64,000 bases of DNA from Linepithema humile (taxonomy: Eukaryota > Arthropoda > Insecta > Hymenoptera > Formicidae), in the NCBI RefSeq assembly GCF_040581485.1, contig NC_090131.1:12633501-12697500 (forward strand), written 5' to 3'. The notes beneath the pieces were generated by a model. It saw only the letters and a program-made list of their open reading frames with translations. It ran no database searches and was not told the DNA's origin. The position numbers and the translations under genes are program-made. This document shows, in pieces, positions 1-10,449 of this stretch (position 1 is its first letter; each line of letters begins with the position of its first letter).

Positions 1-321
1 AACCAATAAAATAACGCTATATGGTTATTTCATTGGCTGAGTGAGATGAGATCTTAAGACGATCTAAATATAAAATATAAGATCTGACTATGAATGCCAG
101 CCTATAATTGGTTAATTTGCTTACGATTTTAAGACTTTTGTACACAGTGTTAATCTTGGTTAATTAAAATAGGATTAAAAAATAAAACAATAATCGATTA
201 AGTGTTTAAATAGTCGATTATTTCGATTAAGTTTTGCTTCTGCAATATTCGATTATTGTCGATTATGCTCCTCTAGATAATCGATATAATCGATCAGTAA
301 TCGATTAAACGCCCATCACTA
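1..321. mobile_element. Right end of a second hAT-like element (left end outside window)
   Basis: Bases 190-310 hold about ten copies of the motif TCGATTA or its complement, and the stretch ends in a terminus reading AACGCCCATCACTA. Read from the other strand this is TAGTGATGGGCG, the kind of end seen in hAT elements that carry ATCGATTA subterminal repeats. The bases that follow (322-337) continue, on the minus strand, the transposase-like frame found at 3587-4037, so this element appears to have landed in the same gene as the palindromic hAT. The other end and the target duplication cannot be seen. Confidence 0.4.
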
Positions 322-345
322 CCGCACAGAATTTTTCCAGTTGGG

Positions 346-3300
346 CAGTGATGCGATATTTCCCACAGCGGTCCCGGCTCCGCTGCCTCACACAACCTTA
401 CAGAAGCGCTACGTCACGTATCCGTGTGAGCTCGGCCGTTCAACCAATAGAAGAGAGCGAACGCTCCCTTCCACCGAGCCGACACAACAGACGATAAATG
501 CATGCTACTTGCATGTTAAAAGCAAGCGTTTCTGATTCAGAAAAGAAATTCTGAGGCGAGTGGCTGGAATATTAGAGATCACCTGTTCGAAACCTGTTTC
601 GTGCAACTTTTTTTTCTTTTTTCCACATTTGTTTCTAACATAGTAAATTATTAGATAATATTTTTTTGCCCAAAAAAATAATATTTTCTATTTATTATTA
701 ATATTCGCATATATTAAACTAACAATTTTAGAAATAATACAGATCTGCTATTGTTAATAGAAAAATGAAGTTATTTTACAATGTTGCAACAAAGTGCTAA
801 TTTAACATATGCGAATATTTTTAATAAAGATAAAATAATTTTTTTTAGCCAAAAACATTATCTAATAATTTACTTAAAATAAATATCAAAAAAGGAAAAA
901 AGTTACAAAATCACAGTTTTCAAACACGAGATTTTTAATATTCTTGCCATTCGCCTTACTCGTTTAACCATGCTTGTTATTTTACATTTATCAACATAAA
1001 AGATTACACGCCTGCAAAGCTTTTAATTATTTATTTTAAACTACTGCATATTAGCAAGAGTTACTGCAGTAACTACATATACATGTACTGTGGAGATTAG
1101 TGGAGGAACACAGTAGCATATTAAAACTGCAGTCAAATAGATGTAGATTGGTAATTTTATTAATACTATTAATAAGTAGTGGTCTTCCGCACCACCTTTG
1201 AGGTTCCACTTATGGCGCGTTCGATTTTTTTAAGTGGATCGTCGCCTGGAGCCCTATTGTACCACTTTTTTTACACCTGTTATTTACAGGTTAAAATAAT
1301 TTACAGTAGTTGACACTGTATTTTTGTATCTATATACTTACTGTACTTTGTATACTCACTGTACTTGTACTTTTGCGCGTTGCGCGTATATTGGCGAGTT
1401 GGGAAAATTACTTACTTTATAATTTTTTATAAATACAAAATATATTTTGTATTTATTATGCCTGCAATGCTATCAAGAGTAATGAGAAATACAAGGTGTC
1501 CCATTTTAAACAATCCACTCAAATATCTCAGAAACACCGAGTTAAATAATAAAATTTTTTAAATAAAAGTTGTAGGATTTGGAGAGGGAAAAAATATAGG
1601 GATATTTGTTTGACCTTGGATGGAAGCGCTTCTGAGATTTGAAGGTCATTTTTATTTTTTTAAATGGAACCACTTTAATTTTTTTATATAAATCGATTTC
1701 TCATAATATTTGTCGTAAAAAGTTATAAAAGTTATAAACTAGGATGGCCAAAAATTGAATGGTTTACAAGATATTTTATACTTTAATTTGACATAATTTT
1801 ACATAAACTATAAAATATCTCGTTAAATATTCATTTTTCAATTATCTTACTTCAACACTTTTATGCACAAAATAATGAGAGGAATCAATTGGTGTAAAAA
1901 AATACATAGTTGACTTTAAGAAAAAAGTATATATATTTAAGAAGAAAGTATAATATATTATATCATATCTGCTAAATATAGCTTAAATATAGCTCTGCTA
2001 GATTTTTTCTTAAAGACAACTATGTGTTTTTTTTATACCAATTGATTCCTCTCATTATTTTGTGCATAAAAGTGTTGAAGTAAGATAATTGAAAAATGAA
2101 TATTTAACGAGATATTTTATAGTTTATGTAAAATTATGTCAAATTAAAGTATAAAATATCTTGTAAACCATTCAATTTTTGGCCATCCTAGTTTATAACT
2201 TTTATAACTTTTTACGACAAATATTATGAGAAATCGATTTATATAAAAAAATTAAAGTGGTTCCATTTAAAAAAATAAAAATGACCTTCAAATCTCAGAA
2301 GCGCTTTCATCCAAGGTCAAACAAATATCCCTATATTTTTTCCCTCTCCAAATCCTACAACTTTTATTTAAAAAATTTTATTATTTAACTCGGTGTTTCT
2401 GAGATATTTGAGTGGATTGTTTAAAATGGGACACCTTGTATTTCTCATTACTCTTGATAGCATTGCAGGCATAATAAATACAAAATATATTTTGTATTTA
2501 TAAAAAATTATAAAGTAAGTAATTTTCCCAACTCGCCAATATACGCGCAACGCGCAAAAGTACAAGTACAGTGAGTATACAAAGTACAGTAAGTATATAG
2601 ATACAAAAATACAGTGTCAACTACTGTAAATTATTTTAACCTGTAAATAACAGGTGTAAAAAAAGTGGTACAATAGGGCTCCAGGCGACGATCCACTTAA
2701 AAAAAAATCGAACGCGCCATAAGTGGAACCTCAAAGGTGGTGCGGAAGACCACTACTTATTAATAGTATTAATAAAATTACCAATCTACATCTATTTGAC
2801 TGCAGTTTTAATATGCTACTGTGTTCCTCCACTAATCTCCACAGTACATGTATATGTAGTTACTGCAGTAACTCTTGCTAATATGCAGTAGTTTAAAATA
2901 AATAATTAAAAGCTTTGCAGGCGTGTAATCTTTTATGTTGATAAATGTAAAATAACAAGCATGGTTAAACGAGTAAGGCGAATGGCAAGAATATTAAAAA
3001 TCTCGTGTTTGAAAACTGTGATTTTGTAACTTTTTTCCTTTTTTGATATTTATTTTAAGTAAATTATTAGATAATGTTTTTGGCTAAAAAAAATTATTTT
3101 ATCTTTATTAAAAATATTCGCATATGTTAAATTAGCACTTTGTTGCAACATTGTAAAATAACTTCATTTTTCTATTAACAATAGCAGATCTGTATTATTT
3201 CTAAAATTGTTAGTTTAATATATGCGAATATTAATAATAAATAGAAAATATTATTTTTTTGGGCAAAAAAATATTATCTAATAATTTACTATGTTAGAAA

Positions 3301-3586
3301 CAAATGTGGAAAAAAGAAAAAAAAGTTGCACGAAGCAGGTTTCGAACAGGTGATCTCTAATATTCCAGCCACTCGCCTCAGAATTTCTTTTCTGAATCAG
3401 AAACGCTTGCTTTTAACATGCAAGTAGCATGCATTTATCGTCTGTTGTGTCGGCTCGGTGGAAGGGAGCGTTCGCTCTCTTCCATTGGTTGAACGGCCGA
3501 GCTCACACGGATACGTGACGTAGCGCTTCTGTAAGGTTGTGTGAGGCAGCGGAGCCGGGACCGCTGTGGGAAATATCGCATCACTG
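346..3586. mobile_element. Non-autonomous hAT element, 3.24-kb near-perfect palindrome
   Basis: The ends are CAGTGATGCG and its complement, and both are flanked by the 8-bp duplication CAGTTGGG (338-345 and 3587-3594). An 8-bp duplication with CAG-type ends is diagnostic of the hAT superfamily. The two arms, about 1.62 kb each, mirror each other around position 1966 with only scattered mismatches; for instance the same short frame occurs at 1365-1562 on plus and 2368-2565 on minus. Neither arm encodes a transposase, so it must have been mobilised in trans. Each arm contains an inner inverted repeat (541-975) and, near the centre, a member of the palindromic MITE family also seen at 4080 and 11889. 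Confidence 0.85.
541..975. repeat. Inner inverted repeat with tRNA-like (pol III box) modules
   Basis: Bases 541-610 contain GAGGCGAGTGGCTGG, close to a pol III A box, then about 30 nt later TGTTCGAAACCTG, close to a B box, followed by a T-run. A diverged copy lies in reverse orientation at about 905-975, so this unit is itself a small palindrome. The same unit recurs in the other arm (about 2957-3390). It may be a tRNA-derived remnant or a coincidental match; no complete tRNA can be folded from it by eye. Confidence 0.3.
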
Positions 3587-4037
3587 CAGTTGGGCATAAC
3601 CATTCTTAATTGTTATAGTTGTAACTACAGCAGCTTTATTGAGATCCAGCTTATTAGGTTCTGAAGGTTCTGACCATATGTTGGCTTCATAGTTGCACAT
3701 TTGGTACTTGAAGAACAACTGCGTCAGTAATCCACGGCGACGGGAATTTACGAGTTTCCAATCTTTAAATTGGCACTCAATTCCTCGTGCATGATCATCA
3801 AATACTCTGTGAATCTCATTCCACATGAAAGAAAGGTCGACAATGCAACGACTTTCGGGCGTGTTTTCTTGGATACGATTCGTATCCAGATGACCCTTTT
3901 CGATAACCAAACTGTTATTATCGTCATATTCGACATTTTTATTGTACTTACTTATTTCTTCTTTATTTTGCTGCTTTGTTGTCTCACTTCTTTCCTCGAA
4001 TTGCGCATTTCGCACTTCTGTTTGCAGCATTTGACGC
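3587..4037 (-). pseudogene. Mutator-like transposase N-terminal domain, exon fragment
   Basis: The minus-strand frame carries the order IVDLSFMWNEI, then GIECQFKDWKLV, then RGLLTQLFFKYQMCNYEANIWSE, then LDLN, which I recognise as the Mutator-like domain at the N terminus of many insect transposon proteins. A polypyrimidine tract and TTTGCAG acceptor sit just upstream (AG at 4038-4039), so 4037 is the likely exon start. The frame is cut inside the target duplication of the hAT palindrome (3587-3594); the reading continues for about five codons at 337-322 before a second insertion. No catalytic domain is visible, so this is a dead fragment. Family assignment is from memory of the domain pattern. 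Confidence 0.55.
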
Positions 4038-4079
4038 CTGCAAAAAAAAATCAATAAATATATGCACATTACATTTATT

Positions 4080-4428
4080 TTATATATATACAGGACGTTC
4101 TATTTTAAAGGACGACTTCAAATATCTCTTGAACAATGCATTTTAAAGACAAATGTTTCAGACAAAAGTTGTAGGGTTTCAAAAAAGACAAAAAGAATGA
4201 AACAAAATATTTCTAGATAAAGACATTTTATATATTTGGAGGGCAACTTAATTTTTTGAAATGGAATTACTGTAATTGTCTTATGCCAATAGATTCCTTG
4301 TAACATTCTGCATAAAAGTATTATGATAAGATTATCGAAAAGTAAATATTTTACGAGATATTTTGTATTTTATATCCAAATATATCAGATTAAGATATAT
4401 GTTAATTTAATAAAATATATTAGTAGGA

Positions 4429-4488
<60 letters not shown>

Positions 4489-4535
4489 TCCTACTAATAT
4501 ACTTTATTAAATTAACATAACATGAAAATTTTAAA
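4080..4535. mobile_element. Palindromic MITE family copy with a central (TA)n tract
   Basis: The sequence resembles the cores of the elements at 1480-2450 and 11889-17335, for example ATTTTAAAGGACGACTTCAAATATCTC followed by the rows ending in AAAGTTGTAGGGTTTC and ACGAGATATTTT. The centre is a (TA)n run at about 4430-4485, bracketed by the inverted pair ATATTAGTAGGAGCATAT and ATATGCTCCTACTAATAT. No coding capacity. Confidence 0.55.
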
Positions 4536-4552
4536 ATTTGTACGTTATAAAT

Positions 4553-5107
4553 AAAAGCAATCCTTTGTTATTTTTCCTTACTTATAACTTAACTATATTT
4601 TACCTATATCTGTACGTAATCGAGACGGTACGGATAGACATCTATAATTTATAATTTATTATTGTAAGTTATCAGATCCTGTAAACTGACAGCCTTCGAT
4701 TTTACATTATTTAAATATTGCCAGCCCACGTTAGATCGCCTCTGGCTACATTATTTAAATATTGCCAGCCCACGTTAGATCGCCTCTGGCTACATTAATT
4801 ACAAATTGCCAGCACTCGTTAGATCGTCTCTGGCTACATTAATTACAAATTGCTAGCCCACGTTAGATCGCCTCTGGCTACATTAATTACAAATTGCCAG
4901 CCCACGTTAGATCGTCTCTGGCTATATTATTTAAATATTGCCAGCCCACGTTAGATCGCCTCTGGCTACATTTATTACAAATTGCCAGCCCACGTTTTAT
5001 TCGTCTCCGGTTTTTAGGTATTACAGACATAACTAATAAATATATATTTATATATTTTAGTATGTAATTTTGAATTTGTAAAAATAAATAACAAAGGATC
5101 GCTTTCT
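4553..5107. mobile_element. Small element with inverted ends around a minisatellite
   Basis: AAAGCAATCCTTTGTTATTTTT near 4554 is the inverted match of AAAAATAAATAACAAAGGATCGCTTT near 5083-5107. Between these ends lies the 44-bp tandem array. This arrangement suggests a non-coding mobile unit that carries its own tandem repeats. No target duplication was clear. Confidence 0.4.
4703..5010. repeat. 44-bp tandem repeat, seven copies
   Basis: Units start at 4703, 4747, 4791, 4835, 4879, 4923 and 4967. The core ATTGCCAGCCCACGTTAGAT plus CGCCTCTGGC is shared by all, and two sub-variants alternate (TTTAAATATTG or AATTACAAATTG). The last unit is diverged at its 3' end. Confidence 0.9.
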
Positions 5108-5311
5108 TATGTTACATAGCATTACTTTTGCAGTTAATATAACATGCAATACATAAAATGTAAAAAATATTAACAATAAAAAAATTAAAGAAACAAAAAT
5201 GACAACTCAAAATTTATGTTCAATTTATGTCAAATGAATCACAATTGAGTGCCCGGATTGAAGAACTCGCCTAGCGCTCGAAATCCTGTAAGGTATTGTC
5301 CAAACGTCTCA

Positions 5312-7684
5312 CAAGGGAACGTTCACAAGTGTCCCCCCCCCCCCCCCCCGATTTGATTCTCCTTGAAATATGTTGTAAAACATACAATTTGAGGAGACAC
5401 GTATTTTTTTATAGCGGCCCTATCTCAAATTTAAGGGGTGAAACACCCCTTTGAAAAAAAACGGTTTTTTTTCTTTGTGTGTAACTATCGCCAAAACCGT
5501 AGAAGATATAAAAAAATGTTTTAAATAGAAGTTGTAGGGCTTGTAATGGGCTATATAATTGTGTAGTTGGATTCTAAAAAAATGTTATTTTTTTTAATTT
5601 ATCCCCACCCCTTGTTATTATTTTTTCGAATTTCAAAATTTTTGTAATGACAAAAGTTGTAGCATTTTTTACGCTGAATTCAACCATATATGATTTTATT
5701 ATGTTCCAAAATCGCATCTTTTAAAAATGAGTCATCGAGTATTACATTATATGTGTCGCGCTGCATGACGCATCATTTATACCGCACTTGTGTTGTGCAA
5801 TAGTCGCAAAATAAATATTAAAATGACATACAATATGTTATCACATATTTGAGGAAGAAAAGTTTACTAAAATTGTTATTAAAGCTATATATATTAAATT
5901 TAGTCACACCCGTTATAGATGTTACAATAATAATACTCTATAAAAAAATGTTTTAAACATAATGATTTTCCGCACCAAGAACATTGTATTACAGCTATAT
6001 CATTACAATCTTCAATGTCACATGTGCTTGATGTTTGTTCAAAACTAAATTCTACTGGATTTTTAAATGTTTCTGGTTTTTCATTCGTATATCCACTTTT
6101 AAACCATGAATATTTAAATAAATTTTGATATCGAGGAGATGATAACTGATTTGTATTAAAGATTGCAATTTTATAATATTATTTCGCTGATGTAAATTTA
6201 TATCATAATTCAATAATAGAACAGTATCCGAAAATCTATTAGTCCTGTCTGCACAGCTACATTAAATTTATCATGAGTAGCTTTGGAAATATGAGATAAT
6301 TTTTCAAGACGATTTCCACCGTGCTCTAACTGTTCTTCCCATCGCCTCAATTGACGTACAGATGAAATTCTTCTAAATGTGTGTTGTACTGACTTGAAAG
6401 GACGATTTTCTTTGTCCGACTGCCGCCAATATTCAACAGCTCGCCTTTTGTAAGAAACATCAAAATTGTCGTCATCATGGCATTGCCAATTGTGAGAATT
6501 TGAATTATCTTCATTCCATGCTTCCTCATTTTCTTCAATAATTTCAAAAGTATGCAATTTATCAGGTTCTTCATAATCAAGCGATGTTTCTTCTGTCACT
6601 TCTAATCCGTTGAATTGATGAATATTCTCCAATATTAACTTCTGAATATTTTCTTTTAATTCTATTTCGGCTTTATTTACTGGCGTTTCCATAAGATACA
6701 TAGTAGTTATTGATGTTAGTAAAAGTCTAGCAACGTTGAGTGGATTGATAATCATTTTAATTGATAATTCTTTTCCCGAAAATTAAATTTAAGAAAAGAA
6801 AAACAGTTGCAGATACGATTTCACCAAGTTCGTTTCACAGACTATGAACGTAGGCCTTTTGTACGCATTTATAGCTTCCATTTCACACTTGTTTATTATT
6901 AACTTATGATTACATAATCTAATCTTTCGTGTAAAATCACGTCTCTCAAACGTGATGTTTTCAAATTAATAATATATTTATACTCGTTTTTCTTAATTTA
7001 TGATTAAATAATATTCACATTTTATATACACATGTATAGCTAACTTGCATATAACAATGCGCTGCGCACGAAATGCAGTGATTATCTATAAAGATGTAAT
7101 GTGGAAGGGATGTTTTAGCAACAATTTTAGTAAACTTTTCTTCCTCAAATATGTGATAACATATTGTATGTCATTTTTATATTTATTTTGCGACTATTGC
7201 ACAACACAAGTGCGGTATAAACGATGCGTCATGCAGCGCGACACATATAATGTGATACTCGATGACTCATTTTTGAAAAATGCAATTTCGGAACATAATA
7301 AAATTATATATGGTTGAATTCAGCGTAAAAAATGCTACAACTTTTGTCATTACAAAAATTTTGAAATTCAAAAAAATAATAACAAAGGGTGGGGGTAAAT
7401 TAAAAAAAATAACATTTTTTTTAAATCCAACTACACAGTTATATAGCCCATTACAAGTCCTACAACTTCTATTTGAAACATTTTTTTATATCTTCTACGG
7501 TTTTGGCGATAGTTACACACAAAGAAAAAAAACCGTTTTTTTTCAAAGGGGTGTTTCACCCCTTAAATTTGAGATAGGGCCGCTATAAAAAAATACGTGT
7601 CTCCTCAAATTGTATGTTTTACAACATATTTCAAGGAGAATCAAATCGGGGGGGGGGGGGGGGACACTTGTAAACGTTCCCTTG
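5312..7684. mobile_element. DNA transposon with about 580-bp terminal inverted repeats, TCA duplication
   Basis: The ends CAAGGGAACG and CGTTCCCTTG are flanked by TCA (5309-5311 and 7685-7687). The pre-insertion sequence can be read from the intact right arm of the outer element (near 11810), which has a single TCA; this confirms the boundaries. The repeats run to about 5890 and from about 7105. Each contains a long homopolymer (C-run at 5334-5350, G-run at 7649-7662). The 3-bp duplication and the end sequence do not match a superfamily I can name with confidence. Confidence 0.75.
6210..6755 (-). pseudogene. Possible transposase N-terminal fragment
   Basis: A 181-residue minus-strand frame lies between the inverted repeats. 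The first half is acidic. The second half contains YKRRAVEYWRQ, then RRISSVRQLRRWEEQLEHGG and KLSHISKATHDKFNVA, a pattern like the DNA-binding helix-turn-helix region of insect transposases (basic, Arg/Trp-rich, ending in a helix). No DDE catalytic triad follows; the frame ends at 6210 and the remaining 300 bp to the right-hand repeat are not coding. It is therefore probably a truncated transposase. I cannot assign the superfamily. Confidence 0.4.
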
Positions 7685-8273
7685 TCAGAGCATGAAAATT
7701 TTGAAAGTCGCAAAATTAATTTTTTTTAATATAAGTTTGTAGAGAATGACGAGACGGAACTTTTTTCTATTTCCAGTTTTTTTGTTCGATGCCTATTTTT
7801 AATAATAAAAATAAAAAACTGAAAAATTTTTATCCCTAAATTCAATAAGATTTTAAGATATAAATCGTCGTAATTTGGCCAAATTTTGTTAAAATTGTTT
7901 GAAATTTGGTATACGCATGCAGTATAGTCTAGCGATGCTTATAAAACAATAAAGAAGCTGAAAATCGCCTATTGTTTAATAATAATTAATTGCAAATTGA
8001 GGCCAGTCAGTAATAACGTTTTTTTAGTTTCGCCGACAAAAAGTATCGAGAGAACTTGAAATTTTAAACAACCTCCAATGAGACATTTGTTCCTCATTAT
8101 TGAAGGAAGGTTTCTGGAAATTTTCAGATCGATTCATAGAAAATTTGCGGAAATACGTATTTTATAAAAAAAACATGCGACGCCGTCAATGATAGCTCTG
8201 TGAGCGCTGAACACCAGCAAGCAGCGTACTCGCCGTTCGGCTTTCCAGGACTCGATTTTATAATGATTTTTTA

Positions 8274-8357
8274 AAATAAATTATTAACAACAAGCTACAG
8301 AGCCCAAGCTGGATTTTCGTGCTTAATTTATTGATATATTATAACAAATGTTTAGGT
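8274..8357 (-). repeat. Pseudo-LTR of Penelope element, 3' copy
   Basis: This 84-bp stretch is identical by eye to 11566-11649. On the minus strand it lies immediately downstream of a hammerhead-like core. Confidence 0.85.
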
Positions 8358-8363
8358 CAATCT

Positions 8364-8400
8364 AGACGTTTCGACCATCTGGTTGTGGTCATCTTCAGTA
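8364..8400 (-). ncRNA. Hammerhead-ribozyme-like core of the Penelope element
   Basis: On the minus strand, CTGAAGA (8392-8398) fits the hammerhead CUGANGA box. It is followed by a hairpin GACC...GGTC (8387-8390 with 8373-8376) and then GAAA (8369-8372), the correct order of hammerhead core, stem II and second core. Hammerheads are known in pseudo-LTRs of Penelope-like elements. A candidate stem III (GTC/GAC) has a C-C mismatch, so this copy may be inactive. Confidence 0.4.
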
Positions 8401-8943
8401 GTTAGTTATTATAAAATTCGGAACATATTAATAAACAATCGTTACTTATAAAACTAATTCGGATATTACAATCTTCTTATATTCGTTACATTTAAAAATT
8501 GTTTAGAAGGACAACACATCTTGAAAGTCATGCCTCTTCTAATAACACCAATCTTAAGATCATCAGGAAGGAAATCATGTTTTACATTAAACATACACGA
8601 TGTCCTTTTTAAGACTTGAATTGTGGTTGATTGCAATTATTCTAAAACCAGCATGAACCAATGTCTACTTTTATCTTTATATTACTTGTTATTTATTAAA
8701 ATTACTAAAAATATTCTTACCTCAATGCATAGCAGTACCGTCATGTTGTGTTTTCGTGTAAACTTTCTTATTTTAAAAAAACTAAGAACCAAAACTAAAT
8801 TCGGTGTAACGAGTCAGTTTGCTAAAAATGATATTGGAGGTCCGTGTCGTTTGAGTGGACATGGCAAACTAGTTGAATATAATAGAGGATATATTAGAGA
8901 ACTCGTATGTGAAGGAGATTCGTGGTGGGAGAGTGAGTGATCT

Positions 8944-10449
8944 TTAAGCAGTAAACAAATTGAGAACTGGCAAATACAAGTTTGGCAGTAACTCAGTATC
9001 GTTCTGCTTATTGAGACTCGTTTTTTGCCGTTTTATGTGCAACATCTCGGAAATAAGCCTTTTGCTATAAGACATTTCCTTGTCTAATATTTCTACATTC
9101 TCCCAATCCATTTCATGGTTTTTTTCTAATCTATGACAAGAAATGACAGAAGGGGATCCCGTTCTTTTATTTATATCCGACTTGTGTTCTTTAATTCTAG
9201 TTTTCAATTTTCTCTTTGTTTGTCCCACATAACTAGCCTCGCAATCATGACACGTTACCTTATATACTACATCACATTGGCTCATGGATTCAATGATGTC
9301 TTTCCCTGTTTTTATAAACCTATTAAGTTTATTGTTACACGAAAAGGCTAAATGATGATTGTATTTTTTCATGTTCCGTGTGAATTTATCAAAAGTTTCT
9401 TTTATATATGGTATCGTAAAATAACCCGTTCTATCATTGCTATTTTTGTTTTTATTACAACAATTATTGCTAAATTTTTTAAGTCTTTCGTTAATACTAT
9501 TAAAAATTAATTCCAATGGATAGCCGTTAATTAAAAGTAGGGAAATCATTTCCTCGATGTTCTTGTGCCAATATTGTGGGTGTGTTAACTTTACAACTCT
9601 GTCAAATAAGCCAATGATAACACCTTTTTTGTGTGCCATGGGATGATGCGAATAAAAACTTAAATATCTGCCCGAAAAAGTAGGTTTGTGGAACAAATCA
9701 AATTTAATAAAATTGTTTTCCGATATTAGTTTAACGTTTAGGAAATTGATATGATTATTTATTCCCTTTTCCAATGTGAATTGTAATCTGCTATGCATTG
9801 AGTTGAATGTCTCCAAAACTTCGTCTAAATGATTTTCTGGAGCCGTAAATAGTATGTCGTCAACATACCTAAAATAAAACGGTAATTTGTAAGGTAGACG
9901 TTCGATTGCTGAATTTTCCAAATCTTGTAACACAAATTCTGCTATTATTGGAGAGAGAGGAGAACCCATTGGAGTGCCAAAAATTTGCTTGTAAATTACT
10001 TTATTAAAACTAAAATATGTTGAATTTAAAACTAAATTGATACCAATTAAAAATTCTTCTATTTGTATGGAATTGTACCTTCTAATCCATTCCCATCTGT
10101 TTTTTATGCTTTCTATTGCCTTTTCAACAGGAATGTTCGTAAAAAGAGAAACAACATCTAAAGAAGCAAGGCAATGATCCGATTCTAAAAAAACACCATT
10201 CAACTTTTCAACTAGATCAAAACTATTTTTTATGTTTCTTTTCGAATTAGGTACATTGTTTGCAAGGATTCCATGTAAAAAGTTAGCTATCTTATATAAC
10301 GGGCTATTAATCGAAGATACTATTACTCTGAGAGGATATCCTTCTTTATGGATTTTTGGCAAACCGTAGGCTCTAGGTGTGTTTCCGTCCGTTTCCAAAA
10401 GACACCTGTATTTTATGTCATCTATGTAACCTCTCTCTCCATCTGGCAA
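8944..10449 (-). CDS. Penelope reverse transcriptase and GIY-YIG endonuclease (main frame)
   Basis: A 501-residue frame. Residues about 25-240 are reverse transcriptase: PRAYGLPKIHK, then LDVVSLFTNIP, GTPMGSPLSPIIAE, and the catalytic box FRYVDDILF (YVDD at 195-198). Near the C terminus VVYKVTCHDCEASYVGQTKR is a GIY-YIG endonuclease signature, here with the extra Cys pair seen in Penelope proteins. Together they make cDNA by target-primed synthesis in the nucleus. The true start is upstream: the N-terminal part lies in the frame ending at 10418, one shift away. The rest of this frame is open, so the enzyme was intact until recently. Confidence 0.85.
   Translation of the reverse strand: MPDGERGYIDDIKYRCLLETDGNTPRAYGLPKIHKEGYPLRVIVSSINSPLYKIANFLHGILANNVPNSKRNIKNSFDLVEKLNGVFLESDHCLASLDVVSLFTNIPVEKAIESIKNRWEWIRRYNSIQIEEFLIGINLVLNSTYFSFNKVIYKQIFGTPMGSPLSPIIAEFVLQDLENSAIERLPYKLPFYFRYVDDILFTAPENHLDEVLETFNSMHSRLQFTLEKGINNHINFLNVKLISENNFIKFDLFHKPTFSGRYLSFYSHHPMAHKKGVIIGLFDRVVKLTHPQYWHKNIEEMISLLLINGYPLELIFNSINERLKKFSNNCCNKNKNSNDRTGYFTIPYIKETFDKFTRNMKKYNHHLAFSCNNKLNRFIKTGKDIIESMSQCDVVYKVTCHDCEASYVGQTKRKLKTRIKEHKSDINKRTGSPSVISCHRLEKNHEMDWENVEILDKEMSYSKRLISEMLHIKRQKTSLNKQNDTELLPNLYLPVLNLFTA

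Noticed and set aside
4703..5010. CRISPR-like spacing of the 44-bp array
   Set aside because: There are no unique spacers; the units are directly adjacent, and the genome is eukaryotic.
7045..7588. Two plus-strand frames in the right inverted repeat of the 5312-7684 transposon
   Set aside because: They lie in the inverted repeat, read low-complexity residues and have no motif.
8623..8940. 105-residue plus-strand frame in the Penelope 3' region
   Set aside because: Antisense to an untranslated part of the element, no motif.
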